Shown here in pieces: positions 31,173 to 39,042 of a DNA stretch of 52,490 nucleotides. Numbering within the stretch: position 1 is the stretch's first letter; every line of letters begins with the position of its first letter. The DNA comes from Elusimicrobiota bacterium (lineage in GTDB: Bacteria > Elusimicrobiota > Elusimicrobia > UBA1565): positions 1 through 52,490 of the forward strand of contig JACRDO010000045.1 in assembly GCA_016212885.1 (NCBI GenBank), given 5' to 3'. A model generated the notes under the pieces. It worked only from the letters and a program-made list of their open reading frames with translations. It did not search any database and was not told where the DNA came from. The translations under genes and the position numbers were made by a program.

Positions 31173-33302
31173 GTGAACCTCCTGACCCGGATCTTCCTGG
31201 TCCTCCTGGCCGCGGCCCTGCTCCCTCTGGCCGCGGCCGGGGTCTGGTTCCTGCGCTCGAGCGTGCAGGTGGAGGCCAACGCCCGGCGCCTGCACGAGCA
31301 GATCGCGGCCCTGTCCGCGGACACGCTCGAGAAAGCGGCCCAGGACGCCAACCGGGCATTCGGCTTCGTTATGGACATCGAAAGGAACCGACCGAGCGAT
31401 AACGCGAGGAAGTGCCGCCTCCAAGGCCTTGAATGCGGCCGCCGCAGCGAGGCCGGGGACTTCCGCATACTCCAGCAGGCCGCGGCGACCCATCCCGAGT
31501 TCATGCTCCTGGCCCTCCTCGATGCGTCCGGCCGCGAGACCGTCAAGCTCGCGGACCGGGCCCTCTTCCCGGAGCCGGAGCGCTTGGACCGCTCGAAGGA
31601 CCCCCTTGTGATGCGCGCCCGCTCCACCGGGCGCCTGTCCATGGACCCACCCGAGGTCCGCTCCGGCGCGGCCCTGCTGAGGCTCGCCTATCCGCTCCAA
31701 GGAGGCGCCTGCCTTTACGCCGCCTACAGCCTCCAGCCTCTTTGGAAACGGCTCCAAGGCCTGAAGATCGGCGGCTCGGGCCGGGTCGTGGTGCTGGCCG
31801 AAGACGGCGCGCCCCTCGCCGGGATCGCGGGAGATTTCCTCCCGCGGGACTGGAGGCTCCCCGCGGCCGCGTCCGGCCAGGTGGGCTGGCTCGACTCGAT
31901 CCGGGTCAGCGGCGCCGCCTATGTCGGGGCCTGGGCCGCGGCGCCTTCCTTCGGCTGGCGTGCCCTGACCCTCCAGCCGCGCTCCGCGGCCTTGGCCCTC
32001 AGCGGAGGCTTCAAGCTGAGGGCCGCTCTGTTCCTGCTGGCCTTGACCCTGCTCGTGGTCCTGATGGCCTATTGGCTGGCGGGGCAGCTGACGCGCCCCC
32101 TAAACTCTATGGTCGACGCGGCCCGCCGCGTGAGCGCGAACGATTTCGCCAAGCCGGTCCCGCGCCTGGGCTGGGGCGAGCTGGAGGAGCTCGGGAGCTC
32201 CTTCAACGAGATGATGAAGACCCTGAAGGCCTACCAGGACCTGCAGGTCGAGCGCCGGCTCGATGAGAAGGCCAAGGTCGACGCGCTTATCCACGCCATC
32301 CCGGATGGGATCGCCCTGGCGGGCTTCGACGGGAGCATCGCGTTCATCAATGACTCCGCCCGCGCGATCCTGGGCATCTCCGGCGCGGCGCCCTCGGCGA
32401 AGGCCGTCAAGGAGGTCTTCCGGGTCCCCGAGCTCGCGGAAGCGGTGGCCTCGCTGATGAGCCGCAGGAAGCGCTCGGCCGGCGCGGAGTTCGAGCTCCG
32501 CCCCCCCGGAGCCAGGCCCCGGTTCTTCCTCTGCCAGGCCGTCACCGTGATGCGGGAGCGCCGGGAGATCGGAATTCTCATCCTGCTGCGCGACGTCACC
32601 GGGGAGAGGGAGCTGGCCCGGATGAAGGAGGATTTCTTCCACTCCATCGTCCACGACCTGCGCGGGCCCATCGGCACGATCGACGGCTTCGTCCACCTCA
32701 TCAAGAGGCAGGGCGGGCTCGGGGAGAAGGCGCAGACCTTCCTGGACCACGTCAAGACCTCGTCGAACAAGCTGAGGGACCTGGTCGCGGACATCCTGGC
32801 CGCGGCGAAGATCGAATCCGGCCAGCTCCAGCTCAAGCGCCAGCCGGTCTCGCCCGAGAAGCTGCTCTCCGGCGTGCGGGTCATCTACGGCCTCCAGGCC
32901 CGGCACGCGGGCATCGAACTGCGCATCGAGCCCGGGCCCGAGCCGCCTGAGCCGCTCTCCTGCGACCGGGAGCTGGTCGAGCGGGTGCTGATGAACCTGG
33001 TCGGCAACGCCATGAAGTTCACTCCAAGCAAGGGCGCGCTCACGGTGCGCTGCGCCTGCATCGGAGCGGAGGAGGAGTTCTCGGTCGCGGACACGGGTCC
33101 CGGCATCCCGGAGGACAAGCTGGAAGCCGTCTTCGAGAAGTTCCGCCAGCTGGACCACGGCCCGGCGCCGCGCTCCGGCTACGGCCTGGGGCTCGCGATC
33201 TGCAGGCAGGTCGTGGCGCTCCACGGCGGGCGCATCTGGGCCGAGTCCAAGCCGGGGCAGGGGAGCCGCTTCGTTTTCCGGCTCCCTTTTAAAGCCGCTT
33301 GA
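31173..33302 (+). CDS. membrane sensor histidine kinase (HAMP-PAS-HisKA-HATPase)
   Basis: 709 residues, GTG start. Membrane helices at about 5-26 and 284-305 bracket a ~255-residue periplasmic sensor domain of Cache-like size. Then HAMP (~302-358, QLTRPLNSMVDAARRVSANDF), PAS (~368-470), HisKA with the phospho-acceptor H494 in HSIVHDLRGP, and HATPase_c (N box LMNLVGNAMKFTP ~606, G1 VADTGPGIP ~639, G2 GYGLGLAI ~669). A complete hybrid-free kinase. No response regulator follows directly; a single-domain receiver lies at 34159. The stop overlaps the J-domain gene by TGATG. Confidence 0.92.
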   Translation: MNLLTRIFLVLLAAALLPLAAAGVWFLRSSVQVEANARRLHEQIAALSADTLEKAAQDANRAFGFVMDIERNRPSDNARKCRLQGLECGRRSEAGDFRILQQAAATHPEFMLLALLDASGRETVKLADRALFPEPERLDRSKDPLVMRARSTGRLSMDPPEVRSGAALLRLAYPLQGGACLYAAYSLQPLWKRLQGLKIGGSGRVVVLAEDGAPLAGIAGDFLPRDWRLPAAASGQVGWLDSIRVSGAAYVGAWAAAPSFGWRALTLQPRSAALALSGGFKLRAALFLLALTLLVVLMAYWLAGQLTRPLNSMVDAARRVSANDFAKPVPRLGWGELEELGSSFNEMMKTLKAYQDLQVERRLDEKAKVDALIHAIPDGIALAGFDGSIAFINDSARAILGISGAAPSAKAVKEVFRVPELAEAVASLMSRRKRSAGAEFELRPPGARPRFFLCQAVTVMRERREIGILILLRDVTGERELARMKEDFFHSIVHDLRGPIGTIDGFVHLIKRQGGLGEKAQTFLDHVKTSSNKLRDLVADILAAAKIESGQLQLKRQPVSPEKLLSGVRVIYGLQARHAGIELRIEPGPEPPEPLSCDRELVERVLMNLVGNAMKFTPSKGALTVRCACIGAEEEFSVADTGPGIPEDKLEAVFEKFRQLDHGPAPRSGYGLGLAICRQVVALHGGRIWAESKPGQGSRFVFRLPFKAA

Positions 33303-33766
33303 TGGACGAGCGCGCGGCCTACGAGATCCTCGGGCTTGAGCCTGGGGCCTCCCCGCTGGACGTCAAGCAGGCCTACCGCCGGGCCGCGCTCGCCACGCAT
33401 CCTGACCGCGCTCCCACCAAGGCGTCGAGGCGCCAGTACATGAAGCAGTTCCTGAGGGTCCGCGACGCTTACGAGTTCCTGAGGGTCAACGGGTTCCCGG
33501 ACCTGCCCGCCTCGCCGGAGTCGGACCCGGCCGCCAAGCTCCCACCGCTCTACCAGGCGCCGGATTGGCTCGTGGCCCAGTGGGAGAAGGAGGCGCGCTC
33601 AGGCTGGGATTGGCCGGAGCTGGACGAACATGACGTCTCGGTGCTCTGGCGCCTGGCGGTCGTGGTGGGTTTTGCGTGCCTGTTCTTCCTGGGGGCCTGG
33701 AGCCTGATGAAGAAAGGCGTGCCGCGGAAGGTCACGATCTTCGGGGTGAGCATCTCGCCCGGCTGA
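33302..33766 (+). CDS. membrane-anchored J-domain (DnaJ-like) protein
   Basis: 154 residues. The N-terminal J domain (1-~65) holds the HPD tripeptide at 33-35 (ATHPDRAP), needed to stimulate Hsp70 ATPase. A short linker rich in Trp and acidic residues follows, then one membrane helix (~118-136) and a small tail. The ATG overlaps the kinase stop (TGATG), so a role in assembling or turning over the kinase complex is conceivable. The Gly/Phe and zinc regions of DnaJ proper are absent. Confidence 0.85.
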   Translation: MDERAAYEILGLEPGASPLDVKQAYRRAALATHPDRAPTKASRRQYMKQFLRVRDAYEFLRVNGFPDLPASPESDPAAKLPPLYQAPDWLVAQWEKEARSGWDWPELDEHDVSVLWRLAVVVGFACLFFLGAWSLMKKGVPRKVTIFGVSISPG

Positions 33767-33778
33767 GAAGGCGCGCGC

Positions 33779-34108
33779 TCAGCGCAGGCGGAAATCGTCG
33801 GATGCGCCCTGCAGTTGGGGGGTCTGCATCCGGTTCGAGCGCCGGGCCTCGTCCTGGACCCGCGGCTGGAGGTACTCGTGGAGGCCTTTGAGCGTGACCT
33901 CCCCGCCGGGCCCGGCGGCCTCGCCGTTGAGCCCTTTGAGCAGGTAGTAGGTGAACAGCCCATGCCCCTGTTCATCGTCCGTTCCGGATATCTCGTTGGC
34001 GAGCGAGGCCGAAAGCGCGGCGACCTTGGGAGGCGCTTCGGCCGGCGCAGCGGCCAGGACCTGTCCTCCGGTCGTTTTCGGCGAGCCTGACGCCGCCTGA
34101 CATTCCAT
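33779..34108 (-). pseudogene. C-terminal fragment of a caspase-like (C14) protease
   Basis: 109 residues. HGLFTYYLLKGLNGEA, EVTLKGLHEYLQPRVQDEA and NRMQTPQL are the final helices and strands of the peptidase C14 p10-like region found in bacterial metacaspase/orthocaspase domains. The catalytic His and Cys, which lie upstream in the fold, are missing, and there is no room for them before the divergent response-regulator gene. It is best read as a 3' remnant of a larger gene. A short functional protein is possible but unlikely. Confidence 0.65.
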
Positions 34109-34111
34109 CCC

Positions 34112-34139
34112 TTGAGGTTTCCGGATAATCGGCTATCTT
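34112..34139 (+). promoter_or_regulatory. putative sigma70-type promoter of the response-regulator gene
   Basis: TTGAGG (34112-34117) and TATCTT (34134-34139) with a 16-bp spacer, 19 nt upstream of the ATG. AGAGGGG just before the start could serve as a ribosome-binding site. Confidence 0.45.
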
Positions 34140-34158
34140 ATATCCAGAGGGGCCGCAG

Positions 34159-34614
34159 ATGGAGCGGATACTGATTATCGAAGACGACGCCGAACTCTTG
34201 AGCGTGCTGACGCTCATGCTGTCCAACGCCGGCTACGAGGTCCATGCGTCTATGGACGGCCAAGAAGGCTATGAGAAGATCCGTTCGCTGCGTCCGGACA
34301 TCGTGCTGCTGGATCTCATGCTGCCGATACTGCCTGGCATGGAGGTGCTTGCGAAGGCCTCCTCCGATCCGGAGCTCAACAGCGTCCCTATCATCGTGAT
34401 GACGGCCTATGGCGATTCGGACGGAGTCCTGGAGCGCATGGTCCTTCAGTACGGCGCCCGGGAGTACATCGAAAAGCCGTTCCGGTCGCAGGAGATCCTT
34501 GCTCTGATCCGAAGAACCCTGAGCCTCGCCGCTCCAGCCGACGCCCCCGCCCTCGCCTACTTCTCCGTCATGACGAACACGCCGTCCCAGGCGTCGGGGG
34601 GCGGCTCTTCCTGA
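34159..34614 (+). CDS. single-domain response regulator
   Basis: 151 residues. A receiver domain (1-~122) with acidic pocket E8-D10, phospho-acceptor D52 (IVLLDLMLP), T82 (MTAY) and K106 (EKPF). There is no output domain. The last ~27 residues (APADAPALAYFSVMTNTPSQASGGGSS) lie antisense to an apparent remnant of another gene (34557-34658), so this tail may be acquired read-through. It could take phosphate from the nearby orphan kinase at 31173, though they are separated by two genes, one on the opposite strand. Confidence 0.88.
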   Translation: MERILIIEDDAELLSVLTLMLSNAGYEVHASMDGQEGYEKIRSLRPDIVLLDLMLPILPGMEVLAKASSDPELNSVPIIVMTAYGDSDGVLERMVLQYGAREYIEKPFRSQEILALIRRTLSLAAPADAPALAYFSVMTNTPSQASGGGSS

Positions 34615-34658
34615 TACCTGCGGCAGCGGTCGAACTCGATGCTGTTGATCTCAGCCAT
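34557..34658 (-). pseudogene. short remnant resembling the N-terminus of a Uma2-type (DUF820) nuclease
   Basis: A 33-codon frame, antisense to the response-regulator tail, reads FDRCRRYQEEPPPDAWDGVF, then VMTEK and a stop. The PPP..WDGV.VM pattern recalls the start of Uma2-like restriction-endonuclease-fold proteins common in mobile-rich genomes. The remainder is missing. Weak call based on a short motif. Confidence 0.3.
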
Positions 34659-34683
34659 AGGGCGCAAACGGCTGTGAAGATTA

Positions 34684-34689
34684 TATAAT
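34684..34689 (+). promoter_or_regulatory. consensus -10 TATAAT upstream of the M23 peptidase gene
   Basis: A perfect TATAAT ends 11 nt before the ATG, so the message would have a leader of only a few bases. No convincing -35 at 16-18 bp; no Shine-Dalgarno. Confidence 0.5.
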
Positions 34690-34700
34690 CTCTGCAGGCT

Positions 34701-35936
34701 ATGGAAATCCCGGTCCTCCGCAAACCCGAAGGCTCAAAGAGATACTCCCTGTGGACTTACCTCATCCTCGCGATCTGCTTCGGCGCGGCCGCTGCCTGGC
34801 TGCTCTCCAGGCCGGGCGAGCAGGAGACGATCCAGATGGCGGCTGGAGGCTCCAGCCAGCCGGCCGCCGGGCCCGGCTCCGGCCAGATGAAGGCTCCGTC
34901 GGCCGGAACATCCGCCGGTGTCTCTGATCCAGCGGCTCCGGCAGAGCAGGAAACAGCGGCCCAAATCCCGGCCGGCGACGGTGCGCCGCAAGCGGAGGCG
35001 GTTTTGCCGAAACCCGGGGTCTCGGCGATCACCGCGTCCGCGCGCGCCGGGGCTGAGGGCGCGGCAGGCTCGGACCCCGGCGCTTCTCTGGCTGCTCCGG
35101 CTTCAGGCAAGGCGTTGGCCGGGGGCGCGGCCGGCGCGGGTCCGGCTCGGGCCGGAGCCGCGGATGGGGCCGCGCCGAAAGTCCCCCTGAAATGGGACCC
35201 GGCCGGTTCGGTGGACCCGAAATTGGCCCTCAGCGGTCATTCGTCGGGTGCGTCAGGTCAATCCGCGCAAGGCCAGAAGGTGCGCTCCTCTGGGACCGTC
35301 ACGAGATCCAAGAAGAACGCCGGCTACGATTACGACTCCTTGATAAAGTCCGTGGCCGCTCTCGAGACTCAGGCGGCCAAGCTGACCCAGGCGCAGATCC
35401 GCCAGATCCAGCAGGCCATCGCCGCGGAGGAAGGCCGCTACGAGAAGGCCGCCTCCAATGCGCCCCCCTACCAGCCGCCTCCGCCGCAGGCCCCGCCCCT
35501 CAAGCGCGGCAAGGTCTGGCCCGTTGGAGGGAAGAGCCGGGTGTCCCAGGAGTTCGGGCCGACCAACTGGGAGGTCTACGGGGGCCGCACCTACAACGGG
35601 CGCTACTATCCCCATTTCCACTCAGGCATCGACATCGCGGCCCCGAAGGGGACCCCGATCCTGGCCAACGACGCGGGCAAGGTCATCTACGCGGGAGGGA
35701 ACCAGAGGTCCGGAGTCGGCGTGATCGTCCAGCATCCGGACGGCACCAGCACGACCTACCACCACATGGGCCTGGGAGCCGCCGGCCCCACGGTGCGGCC
35801 GGGCCAGTATGTGGGCTCGGGCCAGGTCCTGGGCTACATCGGCATGACCGGCATGACCACGGGCCCGCACCTGCATTTCGTGCTCCAGAGCGGGGGAAAC
35901 GTCAGGAACCCCCGCGAGGTCCTGCCGAAGAAGTAA
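34701..35936 (+). CDS. membrane-anchored M23 (LytM-type) peptidase-like protein
   Basis: 411 residues. A cytoplasmic tail and membrane helix (~17-36), then ~180 residues of Ala/Gly/Pro/Ser-rich, probably disordered periplasmic linker, a short helix (VAALETQAAKLTQAQIRQIQ) and a C-terminal LytM domain. Zinc-site residues appear as HFHSGID (H307, D311) and GPHLHF (H390, H392). Expected role: cleavage of peptidoglycan cross-bridges, or activation of another amidase. The linker length suits reach across the periplasm. Monocistronic with its own TATAAT. Confidence 0.9.
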   Translation: MEIPVLRKPEGSKRYSLWTYLILAICFGAAAAWLLSRPGEQETIQMAAGGSSQPAAGPGSGQMKAPSAGTSAGVSDPAAPAEQETAAQIPAGDGAPQAEAVLPKPGVSAITASARAGAEGAAGSDPGASLAAPASGKALAGGAAGAGPARAGAADGAAPKVPLKWDPAGSVDPKLALSGHSSGASGQSAQGQKVRSSGTVTRSKKNAGYDYDSLIKSVAALETQAAKLTQAQIRQIQQAIAAEEGRYEKAASNAPPYQPPPPQAPPLKRGKVWPVGGKSRVSQEFGPTNWEVYGGRTYNGRYYPHFHSGIDIAAPKGTPILANDAGKVIYAGGNQRSGVGVIVQHPDGTSTTYHHMGLGAAGPTVRPGQYVGSGQVLGYIGMTGMTTGPHLHFVLQSGGNVRNPREVLPKK

Positions 35937-36011
35937 GCCGCTTACGCCTCCGGCAGTCCGCGCCGCTGCGCAATGGCGCCGTCAACGGCCGCATCGCCGA
36001 AGGCGCGCCGT

Positions 36012-36115
36012 GTAAACATTCGTCAAACCTATGCGTGCTCGTCGAGGGAGTTGCTTCCAGAACCCCGGAACACGCCATTGCCCCGACGGGGGATATGGGA
36101 TTGCCGAATGTTTAC
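36012..36115. repeat. inverted repeat in the intergenic region
   Basis: GTAAACATTCG (36012-36022) and CGAATGTTTAC (36105-36115) form a perfect 11-bp inverted repeat with 82 bp between. Just outside, ACGTAAATTGTAC (36114-36126) differs by one base from ACGAAAATTGTAC at 18733-18745, part of the element upstream of the BON gene. May be a degenerate member of the same dispersed palindrome family. Confidence 0.45.
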
Positions 36116-36358
36116 GTAAATTGTACTGAAAATCGCAGCAGTATTTTTTCAAAAACTTAGGAAAACTTCGGCAGCGTTCCGTTTTAGTGGTGCTGAAGCA
36201 GTGCCGTTTTGGTCTTTGGGATTGGTGAACTTCATCGGATGCCGGGTTCAAAGCGCCGCCTTGGATGGCGGCCCGCAGTTCCCTGCCATGACCGAATCCA
36301 TTCATAGCGCCTTTGGAAGAAACCCGCCGGCCTGCTGAAAAGAAGTCGATAAAAGCAG

Positions 36359-36383
36359 AAGGGAGCGCAGCTTGCGCTCCCTT
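36359..36383 (-). terminator. intrinsic terminator of the repeat-protein gene
   Basis: A perfect 11-bp stem (AAGGGAGCGCA / TGCGCTCCCTT) with a 3-nt loop lies 22 bp beyond the stop of the minus-strand gene. It is followed, in that direction, by a pyrimidine-rich CTGCTTTTATC stretch. Confidence 0.75.
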
Positions 36384-36405
36384 CCCCCGTGGAACGGAAT
36401 GACGC

Positions 36406-37269
36406 TCAGCGCTTTCTTCCCCCGCGCTTCTGTCCTTGGGAAGCGCCTTGTCCCTTCCCACCGCCATGCCCGCCGCCGAAGCCGATGCCGCCGCCTTGGC
36501 CGCGGCCGCCGCCTTGGCCCATGCCGGACCCTCCGCCGGAGCCGCCGCCCATGCCCGGATGCCTGCCCGGTCCCGGGCCGCCTTCCTGCCCGCCCATTTC
36601 CGGCCTATGGCCGCCCATGCCGGGCCGCGGGCCGTCGCCTGGGCGCCGCTGCATCCACTCGCCGCGGTTCTCGCGCCGCTCTCCCTGGCGCTCGAGGCGC
36701 TCTCCCCGGTTCTCGCGGTGCTCGCCCTGGCGCTCGAGGCGCTCGCCGCGGTTCTCCCGCCGCTCGCCTTGGTCGATCAGATGCTCGCCGGCTTTCTTAT
36801 GGCCCGATTCGATGAGGTCTTCCCCCTTCTCCTGCGTACGTTCGCCTTGGTTCTGCATCCGCTCGCCGCGTTCCTCGCGCCGCTCGCCTTGGCGTTCCAT
36901 CCTTTCGCCGCGGTCCTCGCGCTGCTCGCCCTGGCGCTCCATCTTCTCGCCGGGCCTCGGCCGACGGAAGGGCCGCCGGGGGCCTTCGCCCTGGGGCTGC
37001 GCGCCTTCGCCCTTATCGCCGACCGCCGCCTCCTCTTTCTTCTCCTTGCCGGGGTTCCCATGCCGCCTGACCTTGCGCCCCCTCAGATCTCCGGTTCCTT
37101 GGCCTCCCCCCTCCCCTTGGCCCAGGCCTGGATTGTCCTGCTGACCGGTGGCTGCGCTTTTATTGGAAGGCGAAGCCTCGTCCTTCTGGCTGTTCTGCGA
37201 CTGCGCGTAGGCCGCGGCGCAAAGGCCGACAGCCAGCGCGGACAGCAATATCGTGCACCTCTTCTTCAT
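36406..37269 (-). CDS. secreted low-complexity repeat protein
   Basis: 287 residues. Signal peptide 1-22 (LAVGLCAAAYAQ), then a Gln/Gly/Lys-rich stretch, seven tandem 14-residue units (~107-206; consensus GERLERQGERRENR) and a Gly/His/Arg-rich tail (~215-287). The repeats are highly charged and would form a long helix; the tail looks disordered. No cysteines beyond the signal region and no catalytic motif. Possible roles, such as binding polyanions, metals or the cell surface, are speculative. The start follows from the signal peptide; upstream codons belong to the divergent promoter region. Confidence 0.7.
   Translation of the reverse strand: MKKRCTILLSALAVGLCAAAYAQSQNSQKDEASPSNKSAATGQQDNPGLGQGEGGGQGTGDLRGRKVRRHGNPGKEKKEEAAVGDKGEGAQPQGEGPRRPFRRPRPGEKMERQGEQREDRGERMERQGERREERGERMQNQGERTQEKGEDLIESGHKKAGEHLIDQGERRENRGERLERQGEHRENRGERLERQGERRENRGEWMQRRPGDGPRPGMGGHRPEMGGQEGGPGPGRHPGMGGGSGGGSGMGQGGGRGQGGGIGFGGGHGGGKGQGASQGQKRGGRKR
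36652..36951 (-). repeat. tandem 42-bp coding repeats (14-residue units x7)
   Basis: The DNA behind residues 107-206 is built of about seven imperfect 42-bp units. Each encodes GE followed by a hydrophobic-containing half and RQGERRExRG. One unit (GEDLIESGHKKA) is two residues short and the most divergent. Such arrays expand and contract by slippage. Confidence 0.75.
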
Positions 37270-37342
37270 GTGTCCCCCCTGCGGCTTGCAGACAGTGTAT
37301 GCCATCGGCGGAGGGCTTGTCAAACCACGCCAACAGCCAGCC

Positions 37343-37371
37343 TTGACACTCGTTGCCGCGGGTGTTATCCT
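37343..37371 (+). promoter_or_regulatory. sigma70-type promoter of the secreted-protein gene
   Basis: TTGACA (37343-37348), a 17-bp spacer and TATCCT (37366-37371) form a near-consensus promoter. Transcription would begin about 20 nt before the ATG at 37398, which supports that start over one at 37353. Confidence 0.7.
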
Positions 37372-37397
37372 ACCATTTCGCTGTCTTCGGCGAATCC

Positions 37398-38105
37398 ATG
37401 AACACGATCTTCCGCTTCCTGCGGCCGGCCATGGCCGCCGCCGCGCTCCTGCTCTCCGGGCGCCCCTGCCTCGGCCAGACGCCCATCTCGGACATCCACG
37501 TCCAGCTGTCGTCGGCCGCTGTCACGGGCCTGGAGTGCCGGGGCCGCAAGTTCCGCATGGAGCTCACCAAGTCCGTGGGCCAGAGCTACCGGCAGTTGTC
37601 CCAAGGGATGTTCTCGAAGGAGCTGGACCCCAGACCCATCGTCATGGGCCTCTTCGGGATGGTTCTGATGGCGCCCATCATCGTGCTCGCGGTGCCCGCG
37701 GACCTGGCCGCGGGCCCCTTCCGCAGGGAGTGCTCCTTCGACTTCCAGGCCCAGGGAGCGCTGATGTCGTGGGCCGGCCAGCAGGCCGCCGGGGCCGACG
37801 TCGCCGTCGAGGGCCGCAACCTCCTCTCTCCCGGAACAGAGGGGGCGGCGGCTCCAGTCTTCTACGTCTCCCCTTCCACCGCAGCTTCGGACGAGCAGGG
37901 CCGGTTCTCCGTGTCCATCGTGGGGAGGGTCGGCCGGAGCCGGGATTTCGAGGTCTACTGGAAAGTCAAAGGCCTCTCCTCGGGCGCGATGCTCCTCCAC
38001 AAGGGCATGGGCGGGTCCTTCACGCTCTCCGAGCCCGAGCCGGAGTTCGGCAGCAGCCTCCAGACCATGGAGCCGGTGGAGATAAGGGCGGAGAGGAAGC
38101 GCTAG
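37398..38105 (+). CDS. secreted or membrane protein of unknown function
   Basis: 235 residues. Signal peptide 1-27 (AAAALLLSGRPCLGQ), a first domain with one CxG motif, a strongly hydrophobic segment at ~79-101 (IVMGLFGMVLMAPIIVLAVP) that may span the membrane, and a beta-rich C-terminal part (DEQGRFSVSIVGRVGRSRDFEVYW) like a carboxypeptidase-regulatory or fibronectin-type sandwich. Family not recognised. A near-consensus promoter precedes it; the DMT transporter gene follows after 10 bp and may share the transcript. Confidence 0.6.
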   Translation: MNTIFRFLRPAMAAAALLLSGRPCLGQTPISDIHVQLSSAAVTGLECRGRKFRMELTKSVGQSYRQLSQGMFSKELDPRPIVMGLFGMVLMAPIIVLAVPADLAAGPFRRECSFDFQAQGALMSWAGQQAAGADVAVEGRNLLSPGTEGAAAPVFYVSPSTAASDEQGRFSVSIVGRVGRSRDFEVYWKVKGLSSGAMLLHKGMGGSFTLSEPEPEFGSSLQTMEPVEIRAERKR

Positions 38106-38115
38106 GGCGGACAGC

Positions 38116-38970
38116 TTGACCGGCATCATCGTCGGCGCGGTCATCATCTCCTTCGCCCCGATACTGGTCAAGGCCCTCTCCATCGGCCCGACCGCGAGCG
38201 CGTTCTACCGCTGCGCCCTTGGGGCGGCTGTCCTGCTCTGCGCCGCCAGGGCGAAAGGCGCTCCTGGGCCCGGCGCGGGCGGCAAGGCCCGGCTATGCGC
38301 CGCAGCAGCCGGCCTCGCCTTCTCAGTGGACCTCTTCTTCTGGCACCGCTCCATCCTCTGGATCGGCGCAGGCACGGGGACCCTCCTCGCCAACACGCAG
38401 GTCTTCCACGCGGCCCTCATCGGCATCCTCCTGCTGGGAGAGCGCCTCACCCGGCGCTTCCTCGCTTCGGTGCCCCTAGCCTTCCTGGGGGTCTGTCTTC
38501 TGGCGGTGCGCCAGGGGCCTTCGCAGGCCGGGGACCATCACGCCGCGGGAGTGCTCTGCGGGCTCGCAACCGGGGTGGCCTACGCGGTCTATCTGACGTT
38601 CTTAAGGAATGCGTGCCGGACAGCGGGCGGCGCGCAAAGCGCCCAGACCATAGGGATCGCATCGGCCTTTGCGGCCCTGGGCCTGCTCGTCCCGGCCCTG
38701 TGGGAGGGCTGCTTGAGCCTGCCCTCAGGCTGGGATTGGCTCTGGCTCCTGCTCCTGGCTGGAGGGCCTCATGTCTGCGGCTGGCTGCTCATCTCCGAGG
38801 GCCTCAGCCGCATCCCGGTCTCAAAGGCTGGGCTCATCCTTCTGCTCCAGCCCACGCTCGCAACCCTCTGGGGCGCCCTCTTCTACGGGGAGAAGCTCGG
38901 CCCTATCCAGCTCGCCGGCGCGGCTCTGACGCTGACGGCGATCTACCTCGGGGCTACGCGCCAGCGCTAG
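38116..38970 (+). CDS. DMT-superfamily (EamA) transporter
   Basis: 284 residues with ten predicted membrane helices in two five-helix EamA repeats. The first covers ~1-135 (FWHRSILWIGAGTGTLLANTQVF is characteristic), the second ~145-282 (ending QLAGAALTLTAIYLGA). EamA carriers export amino acids or metabolites; the substrate cannot be read from sequence. The start is TTG with no better upstream candidate. It converges with the lysine-type operon, whose last tiny frame begins one base after this stop. Confidence 0.88.
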   Translation: MTGIIVGAVIISFAPILVKALSIGPTASAFYRCALGAAVLLCAARAKGAPGPGAGGKARLCAAAAGLAFSVDLFFWHRSILWIGAGTGTLLANTQVFHAALIGILLLGERLTRRFLASVPLAFLGVCLLAVRQGPSQAGDHHAAGVLCGLATGVAYAVYLTFLRNACRTAGGAQSAQTIGIASAFAALGLLVPALWEGCLSLPSGWDWLWLLLLAGGPHVCGWLLISEGLSRIPVSKAGLILLLQPTLATLWGALFYGEKLGPIQLAGAALTLTAIYLGATRQR

Positions 38971-39042
38971 CTATAGGCCCGCTGTCGGCCAGGCGATCTT
39001 GCAGTCTTCCTGGTCTCCGATGATGATGTCGCGCTTCATCAT
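38971..39042 (-). CDS. possible 23-residue peptide at the end of the saccharopine operon
   Basis: An ATG overlaps the saccharopine-reductase stop as ATGA, the same coupling used elsewhere in this operon, and a frame of 23 codons (MMKRDIIIGDQEDCKIAW..) follows to a TAG next to the DMT-transporter stop. It could be a small protein, the truncated 5' end of a former gene, or chance. No homologue recognised. Confidence 0.25.
   Translation of the reverse strand: MMKRDIIIGDQEDCKIAWPTAGL

Larger units (their letters stand above)
35937..36405. other. 469-bp intergenic region without a recognised gene
   Basis: Between the M23 gene and the convergent repeat-protein gene. Less G+C-rich than its surroundings in the centre (36110-36240). 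It holds an 11-bp inverted repeat (36012-36115), a T-run at 36145-36150 and the terminator at 36359-36383. A minus-strand frame through it (35982-36467) has no coding character. A small RNA cannot be excluded. Confidence 0.6.

Noticed and set aside
35982..36467. Minus-strand 161-codon frame across the intergenic region
   Set aside because: It runs through a terminator hairpin and an inverted repeat; no domain, signal or start context.
36652..36951. Possible CRISPR-like array because of regular repeats
   Set aside because: The repeats are imperfect 42-bp coding units with no unique spacers, in frame within a secreted protein.
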